From: Pseudomonas sp. GD04019
Lineage (GTDB): Bacteria; Pseudomonadota; Gammaproteobacteria; Pseudomonadales; Pseudomonadaceae
Direction of reading: 5' to 3'
DNA length: 64,000 bases
NCBI RefSeq assembly: GCF_029837695.1
Contig: NZ_JAOEEA010000004.1
Coordinates: 186,001 to 250,000, forward strand
In this document: positions 59,598 to 64,000 of the stretch, one piece after another
Position numbering within the stretch: the stretch's first letter is position 1
How the letters are laid out: each line of letters starts with the position of its first letter
Program-made: the position numbers and the translations under genes
Notes under the pieces: generated by a model
What the model was told of the DNA's origin: nothing
What the model saw: only the letters and a program-made list of their open reading frames with translations
The model's database searches: none

Positions 59598-60749
59598 ATG
59601 ACCGCCCGAGCCCTGCGTAACTGGTACCTGGTCCACAAGTGGACCAGCCTGATCTCCACCGTCTTCCTGCTGATGCTGTGCCTGACCGGGCTGCCGCTGA
59701 TCTTCCACGAGGAGATCGAGCACTACTTCGAGCCGCACCCCGAGCTCAAGGAGATCACCGCCGATTCGCCGCGCATCGACTACGACAAGCTGATCGCCGA
59801 GGCGCTGGCGGTACGCCCGGGCGAGGTCGTGCGCTTCGTCGGCTATGACCCGGAGGAGCCGCTGGGCTTCATCTTCACCGCGCCGACCATACAGCCGCCG
59901 CCGCTCGATGCCTTTATCCAGACCTTCGATACGCGCACCGGCGAGCTGTTTCCCGCGGAGCCGCCGGAAGACGGCTTCATGCACCTGATGTTGCGCCTGC
60001 ACACCGACATGTTCCTCGGCCTGCCCGGCTACCTGTTCCTCGGCTTCATGGGCCTGCTGCTGGTGGCCTCGCTGGTCTCCGGCGTGGTGGTGTACACGCC
60101 GTTCATGCGCAAGCTGGACTTCGCCACCGTGCGTACCGCGCGCAGCAGCCGCCTGAAGTGGCTGGACCTGCACAACGTGCTGGGCATCGTCACCCTGGCC
60201 TGGGTGCTGGTGGTCGGCGCCACCGGGGTGATCAACACCCTGGCGCTGCCCATCCTCGGCCTGTGGCAGAACGGCCAGCTGGCCGAGATGACCGCGCCGT
60301 ACAAGGACCTGCCGCCGCTGACCGAGCTGGGTTCGCTGCACAAGGCGCTGGAAACCGCGCAGGCGGCCGCGCCGGATATGAAGCCGAGCTTTGTCGCCTA
60401 CCCAGGTACCGACTTCAGCAGCCAGCACCACTACGCGGTGTTCATGCGCGGCAACACACCGCTCACTTCGAGGCTGCTCAAGCCGGCGCTGGTCGACGCC
60501 ACGACCGGCGAGCTGACCGACATGCGCGAGATGCCGATGTACGTGAAGACCCTGCTGATCTCGCAGCCGCTGCACTTCGGTGACTACGGCGGCCTGCCGC
60601 TGAAGATCATCTGGGCGCTGCTCGACATCGTCTCCATCGTCATCCTGATCAGCGGCCTTTATCTCTGGCTGGCTCGGCGCAAGGCGCCGCTGGAGAAGCG
60701 CCTGGCCGAACTGAACGCCGGCGGCCTGGTGGCGGAGGGTGGGGCATGA
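59598..60749 (+). CDS. PepSY-associated transmembrane protein (iron-reductase-like)
   Basis: A 383-residue inner-membrane protein with four TM helices (about 17–38, 143–170, 190–215, 335–360) and PepSY-type periplasmic domains between them (YDKLIAEALAVRPGEVVRF, FDTRTGELFPAEPPEDGF). Family members (FoxB, PiuB, FpvG-like) reduce ferric siderophores. Head of a three-gene overlapping operon with a candidate Fur box upstream. A heme or flavin cofactor cannot be assigned with certainty; conserved His in HKWTSL and LHTDMFLGLPGY may ligate heme. Confidence 0.83.
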   Translation: MTARALRNWYLVHKWTSLISTVFLLMLCLTGLPLIFHEEIEHYFEPHPELKEITADSPRIDYDKLIAEALAVRPGEVVRFVGYDPEEPLGFIFTAPTIQPPPLDAFIQTFDTRTGELFPAEPPEDGFMHLMLRLHTDMFLGLPGYLFLGFMGLLLVASLVSGVVVYTPFMRKLDFATVRTARSSRLKWLDLHNVLGIVTLAWVLVVGATGVINTLALPILGLWQNGQLAEMTAPYKDLPPLTELGSLHKALETAQAAAPDMKPSFVAYPGTDFSSQHHYAVFMRGNTPLTSRLLKPALVDATTGELTDMREMPMYVKTLLISQPLHFGDYGGLPLKIIWALLDIVSIVILISGLYLWLARRKAPLEKRLAELNAGGLVAEGGA

Positions 60750-60937
60750 GACGCGGACTCTGGATGATCTTCCGCTGGCCGCTGCTGCTGGCCGTACTGA
60801 GTCTGTTCGGCCTGATATCGGCGCTGGTCGGCGATGAGGTCTACGACCTGCTGTCCTGGCTCAGCCTGGCGGTGCCGCTGCTGCTGATCGGCATGGTCTG
60901 GGTGCGCCTGCGCGGCACCGCTCGCAAGCCTTCATGA
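60746..60937 (+). CDS. Small membrane protein, PepSY operon
   Basis: A 63-residue protein with two predicted TM helices (about 8–25 and 33–52) and short basic termini. Its ATG overlaps the PepSY stop and its stop overlaps the next ATG (each ATGA), so all three are translationally coupled. Likely a partner subunit of the PepSY protein. Confidence 0.72.
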   Translation: MRRGLWMIFRWPLLLAVLSLFGLISALVGDEVYDLLSWLSLAVPLLLIGMVWVRLRGTARKPS

Positions 60938-62604
60938 TTCTTCTCGACGGCCTGCTCGGCGCGGCGCTGTGTCTGTTCCTGCTGGCTTGGTGGCGCCCGT
61001 CGCTGCGCCGTCGCGATGCCTGGCTGTGGGGCATGGCGCTGCTGGCCCTGGTCGCTGGCTTGGCTGCGGTGGCGCTGGATCGCTGGCAGGGCGGGGTGGG
61101 CGCGGCGGTCGCCGTGCTGCTCATGCTGGGCTTGCTGACGCGGCGTCTGCGGCGCCGCCCGCGCGCCGGGCTGCCGTGGCTGTCCGGCATGTTGTTCATC
61201 CTGCTCGTGGGCCTGGCCGTACTGCCGCTGTGGCTGTTCCCACTCGGCGATCTGCCGGCGCCGGACGGCCCCCACGCGGTGGGCGTGCGCGACTTCGAGC
61301 TGATCGACCAGAGCCGCAAAGGCCTGCTCGGCGCCGCGCCGGATCAACCGCGACGCCTGCTGGTGCGGGTCTGGTACCCGGCCACGCCAGCGCCTGACGC
61401 CCAGGCGCGTCCCTACTTCAGCGAGGCCGAGGCACGCAGCACGGCGCGTGGTTTCGGCTCGCTGTTCGGCTTCCCGCCGCTGCTCACCCACCTCAAGCAC
61501 ATGCGCAGCAATGCCTTCGAGCATGCGCCGCTGGCGGCGGACGCCGGGCGGTTGCCGGTGGTGTTCTTCAGCCATGGCTACACCGCCTATCCGGCGTCCA
61601 ATTCGGCGCTGATGGAGGCGCTGGCCAGCCACGGCTACGCGGTCTACTCGATCCAGCACACGGGCGATGCCTCGCCGACCCTGTTGCCCGACGGCGAAGT
61701 GCTACCGATGGACCCGGGCCTGGCCGAGCATCTCCGTCATGTTCTGACGCATGGGTTCGCCGAACCCATGGTCCGTGGCTACACGGCGGAGGACTTCGAC
61801 GAGCGCCTGGATGGCCAGCTGCGTACCGCGCTGGAGATTGCGCCGCCCGGGAATCGCGGCATCGCCCTCAGCGCGCCGGTGTGGCTGGCCGACCGCCTGT
61901 TCGTCCACGACGCGCTGCAGGCGGGCGCGGTGCCGGCCAGCGTCGCCGAGCTGGTGGCCGCCGGTGACTTCGCCCGTACCGGCGAGGCCGGCATGTCGTT
62001 CGGTGGCTCCACCACGGGCGCGGTGTGCATGGTCGACCGGCGCTGCGCAGCGGCCGTCAACCTGGATGGCGGCGACTTCCACTTCACCCCGTTCGCCGCC
62101 GATCTGCCGGTGCCGCTGCTGATGCTGCATGCCGACCTGGGCGGCTTCTACCGCATGCTGGGCAAGGCGCCGGTCGGCGAGCCGCGCGGCTTCAACGACT
62201 TCTCCTACGAGCGCTTCGACCACGCCGGGCAGCGCGCGGACATCCACCGGTTGGTATTGAAGGATTCGGTGCATGCCGGCTTCACCGACAACGCCCTGCT
62301 GGCGCGGCGCCCGCTACGGGATCTGATGGCCGGCACGGCGCCGGTCGAGGTGCTGATCGGTGCGCCGAATGCCTTTGTCGTCGCCTTCTTCGACCACTAC
62401 CTGCGTGGCCAGGACAACGGCTTCCCCAGTCGACAGCTAGAGCGCTACGCCGGCTGGGTCGAGCGTCACGACACTACGCTGGTGCGCGACTGGTGGCTGG
62501 CCAAGAGCGAGGCCGAGCGGGGAGAGTGGCAGGCGCGCATCGAGGCGATGCGCGCGGGATTGTCGAGCGCGGGTATTCAGCCCTTGGGGCGCCAGGCGCA
62601 GTAA
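60934..62604 (+). CDS. Membrane-anchored alpha/beta hydrolase (PAF-acetylhydrolase-like)
   Basis: A 556-residue protein. Residues about 1–105 contain four hydrophobic segments; the rest is an alpha/beta hydrolase with oxyanion loop FFSHGY (211–216), nucleophile Ser355 in GMSFGG and LDGGDFHF and HADLGG later. Nucleophile and oxyanion motifs resemble PAF-acetylhydrolases, acting on short oxidised acyl esters. Third gene of the PepSY operon; perhaps hydrolyses a siderophore or lipid ester on uptake. Its 3' end overlaps the convergent YkgJ-type gene by 28 bp. Confidence 0.78.
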   Translation: MILLDGLLGAALCLFLLAWWRPSLRRRDAWLWGMALLALVAGLAAVALDRWQGGVGAAVAVLLMLGLLTRRLRRRPRAGLPWLSGMLFILLVGLAVLPLWLFPLGDLPAPDGPHAVGVRDFELIDQSRKGLLGAAPDQPRRLLVRVWYPATPAPDAQARPYFSEAEARSTARGFGSLFGFPPLLTHLKHMRSNAFEHAPLAADAGRLPVVFFSHGYTAYPASNSALMEALASHGYAVYSIQHTGDASPTLLPDGEVLPMDPGLAEHLRHVLTHGFAEPMVRGYTAEDFDERLDGQLRTALEIAPPGNRGIALSAPVWLADRLFVHDALQAGAVPASVAELVAAGDFARTGEAGMSFGGSTTGAVCMVDRRCAAAVNLDGGDFHFTPFAADLPVPLLMLHADLGGFYRMLGKAPVGEPRGFNDFSYERFDHAGQRADIHRLVLKDSVHAGFTDNALLARRPLRDLMAGTAPVEVLIGAPNAFVVAFFDHYLRGQDNGFPSRQLERYAGWVERHDTTLVRDWWLAKSEAERGEWQARIEAMRAGLSSAGIQPLGRQAQ

Positions 62605-62972
62605 CCCGGGCGCGGGCCGATGCGCGGGTGGTTGCGGCAGGTGTCCGGGCGCTTGTCGTAGACGGTGCACAGGCGGCTCTTGCGATCCAGGTACATGCAG
62701 TCGTCGTTGCTCATGCGGGTCAGGGTGAAGATGCCGGACTTCTGGTTGAAGCGCTCGATCAGCCCTTCCTTCTGCAGACGCTTGGCGATGTTCTTCGGCG
62801 GCTCGCCGCGTTCGAACTCGTCGACCACGCCGAGGCGGATCAGGTCGACGATGCGCACTTCCACCGGCATGGTGCAGCAGGTGGACATGCAGCTGGTGCA
62901 CATGTCCTTGTTGTACTTGGTCCAGGTTTCGACGCGGTCGATTTCCGCGGCGGCGATCAGTTGCGGTCTCAT
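62577..62972 (-). CDS. YkgJ-family cysteine-cluster protein
   Basis: A 131-residue soluble protein with cysteines spaced for metal or Fe-S binding: CTSCMSTCC (residues 25–33), then DDCMYLDRKSRLCTVYDKRPDTC and PGYCAW toward the C-terminus (eight Cys in all). The YkgJ family is thought to bind zinc or an Fe-S cluster; no activity is established. Its start is 91 bp from the GacA site of rsmY, transcribed the other way. Confidence 0.82.
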   Translation of the reverse strand: MRPQLIAAAEIDRVETWTKYNKDMCTSCMSTCCTMPVEVRIVDLIRLGVVDEFERGEPPKNIAKRLQKEGLIERFNQKSGIFTLTRMSNDDCMYLDRKSRLCTVYDKRPDTCRNHPRIGPRPGYCAWRPKG

Positions 62973-63063
62973 GTCAGGCTCGGTGGCGCGGGGCGCGGGT
63001 CAATCAGGCGCGCGATGATAGCGGTCACACCGACTTTGTGAACCCCTTCCCGCTCGGCGGCTT

Positions 63064-63081
63064 TGTAATCTTTGGCTTACA
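63064..63081. promoter_or_regulatory. GacA upstream activating sequence of rsmY
   Basis: TGTAAT-N6-CTTACA, one mismatch to TGTAAG-N6-CTTACA, the GacA-binding site found upstream of rsmY and rsmZ. It sits about 60 bp before the presumed start of the sRNA; AAGATTAATC at 63121–63130 is the likely -10 region. Confidence 0.82.
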
Positions 63082-63135
63082 CGGTGTGCCGGCGAAGGCT
63101 GCTGTCAACGTGCCACTAGGAAGATTAATCTCGCT

Positions 63136-63260
63136 TTCAAGGACTTAGCGCAGGAAGCGCACCGCGACAACAGGGAAATGAGGGATTGTCCGCCAGGATG
63201 GCGAACGGATCACGGATGTCAGGAACCAGTCTGCAGAACCCCGCGCAAGCGGGGTTTTTT
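63136..63260 (+). ncRNA. rsmY: RsmY-type small RNA
   Basis: Non-coding stretch with eight GGA motifs (63141, 63153, 63174, 63183, 63196, 63207, 63214, 63222), many displayed in hairpin loops such as GCGCAGGAAGCGC and CGCCAGGATGGCG. This is the hallmark of RsmY/RsmZ RNAs that sequester RsmA/CsrA. Ends at the U-rich terminator at 63237–63260. The 5' end is set from the spacing to the -10-like element and may be off by several bases; total about 125 nt, the usual size. Confidence 0.88.
63237..63260 (+). terminator. Rho-independent terminator of rsmY
   Basis: AACCCCGC-GCAA-GCGGGGTT followed by TTTT, forming the RNA's 3' end. Confidence 0.93.
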
Positions 63261-63270
63261 ATTTTCCGCG

Positions 63271-64000
63271 TCAGCCATTGCCCTTCACCACCTCGTTCAG
63301 CAGCTTGCTCAGCAGATCCAGCGTCGGCTGCTGGCGCTGCGCATCGCGGAACACCAGGCCGACCTTGAGCGGCACGCGCGGCTCGCTGATCGGCTTCCAC
63401 AGCAGACCTTGATTCGCATGCAGCTGCCGTGCCCGGCCCGGCAGCACGGTAGCCAGGTCAGCCGAGTGCGGCAGGCTGTCGAGGATGCCGCTCATATGGT
63501 TGAGCTCGGCCTGCACATGCGGGCGCCGGCCGAGCAGGGTCAGCTGCTCCTGCCAGATCTGCCGCACGCGGAACTCCTCGCCGAGCAGCAGCATGGGCTG
63601 CTCCGCCGCCTGGGCCAGCGACACCTTCCGGAACTCGCGCAGCGCATGCTCCGGCGGCACTACCAACTGCAGCTCGTCTTCGTACAGCTCCAGGCTGTGC
63701 AGGCCTGGCTGGCGCGGCGGCAGAAAGCCGATGCCGATATCCAGGCTGCCGCTGAGCAGGCGCCGCTCGATCTCCAGGCCGGACAGCTCGTAGATCTGTA
63801 CCACCAGCTGCGGCTGGGCGGCGCGCAGCTTCTCCAGCAGGTGCGGCACCAGGCTGGCGTTGACCGTCTGCAGCACGCCGATCGCCAGGCTGCGCGGCGC
63901 TCGCCCGCGGAAGCCACGCAGGGCATCGCGGGCGCGCTCCAGGCCGTCGAGCAGTGGCAGCGCATGGCTGTACAGGGTGTGGGCGGCGAGGGTCGGCAAC
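63271..64000 (-). CDS. LysR-family regulator, partial (C-terminal part)
   Basis: Stop at 63271; the frame runs out of the window at the right edge without the N-terminal winged helix. The visible 242 residues are a LysR effector domain (LRGFRGRAPRSLAIGVLQTVNA, shown as LAIGVLQTVNASLVPHLLE; IGIGFLPPRQPG). Convergent with rsmY. A LysR gene near rsmY recalls the P. aeruginosa locus, from memory. Confidence 0.8.
   Translation of the reverse strand, partial: LPTLAAHTLYSHALPLLDGLERARDALRGFRGRAPRSLAIGVLQTVNASLVPHLLEKLRAAQPQLVVQIYELSGLEIERRLLSGSLDIGIGFLPPRQPGLHSLELYEDELQLVVPPEHALREFRKVSLAQAAEQPMLLLGEEFRVRQIWQEQLTLLGRRPHVQAELNHMSGILDSLPHSADLATVLPGRARQLHANQGLLWKPISEPRVPLKVGLVFRDAQRQQPTLDLLSKLLNEVVKGNG

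Overview
The window is chromosomal DNA from a Pseudomonas-like gammaproteobacterium. The basis is high GC with strong GC3 codon bias, the neighbourhood metK–ArsR/methyltransferase–tkt–epd–pgk–fba, glnA beside ntrBC, an SAH riboswitch before ahcY, a LasB-type pro-elastase, an EstA-type autotransporter esterase, and an RsmY-type sRNA with a GacA upstream site. I see no rRNA, tRNA, CRISPR array, insertion sequence or prophage. Nearly all of it is housekeeping backbone, interrupted by short accessory segments.

Layout. 0.1–4.9 kb: a periplasmic binding protein, ppnN, and metF–ahcY behind an SAH riboswitch. 4.95–9.3 kb: a PilJ-type chemoreceptor with a sigma-54 promoter and NtrC-like site, an acyl-CoA thioesterase, a lipidated c-type cytochrome and ligB. 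9.5–12.6 kb: metK with an ArsR-methyltransferase regulator behind a 26-bp palindrome, then a LysR gene divergent from a TehA/SLAC1-type exporter. 14–20.4 kb: tkt, epd, pgk, three small envelope genes and fba. 20.4–27.5 kb: small metabolic and regulatory genes (YgjP-type peptidase, cNMP-binding/rhodanese fusion, GreA-like, GNAT, DinB, HDOD, DJ-1). 27.6–27.8 kb: REP-like repeats. 27.9–31.6 kb: a BaiN/YhiN flavoprotein, a frameshifted zinc-ribbon gene and a YccS-type FUSC protein. 31.8–37.3 kb: ntrC, ntrB, two DUF4124 paralogues and glnA. 37.7–41.1 kb: thiI and typA. 41.2–46 kb: two envelope orphans, a LytS/LytTR pair and the elastase. 46.2–53.2 kb: the sulfur-carrier operon and its MocR regulator. 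53.3–62.9 kb: a second chemoreceptor, a phosphoethanolamine transferase, EstA, a possibly iron-regulated PepSY operon and a YkgJ-type protein. 63–64 kb: rsmY and a partial LysR gene.

Three functional themes connect genes. (1) Methyl cycle: metF, ahcY and metK with two apparent SAM/SAH sensors, a riboswitch and an ArsR-methyltransferase protein. (2) Nitrogen control: ntrBC and glnA with tandem NtrC sites and a sigma-54 promoter spaced as in E. coli glnA; similar sites precede ntrB and the first chemoreceptor. (3) Most novel: a compact six-gene operon (46155–51652, minus strand) encodes an EamA exporter, a JAMM peptidase, a three-domain sulfur-carrier/E1/rhodanese fusion, a CysM-like PLP synthase, a serine-acetyltransferase-like protein with an unusual C-terminal extension, and an AlaX-type tRNA editing protein. 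A MocR regulator is divergent across palindromes. This resembles the actinobacterial CysO–CysM–Mec+ route, but with export and tRNA-proofreading functions added. It may make or handle cysteine or a related sulfur amino acid.

Gene identities come from reading motifs and overall family resemblance; no database search was run.
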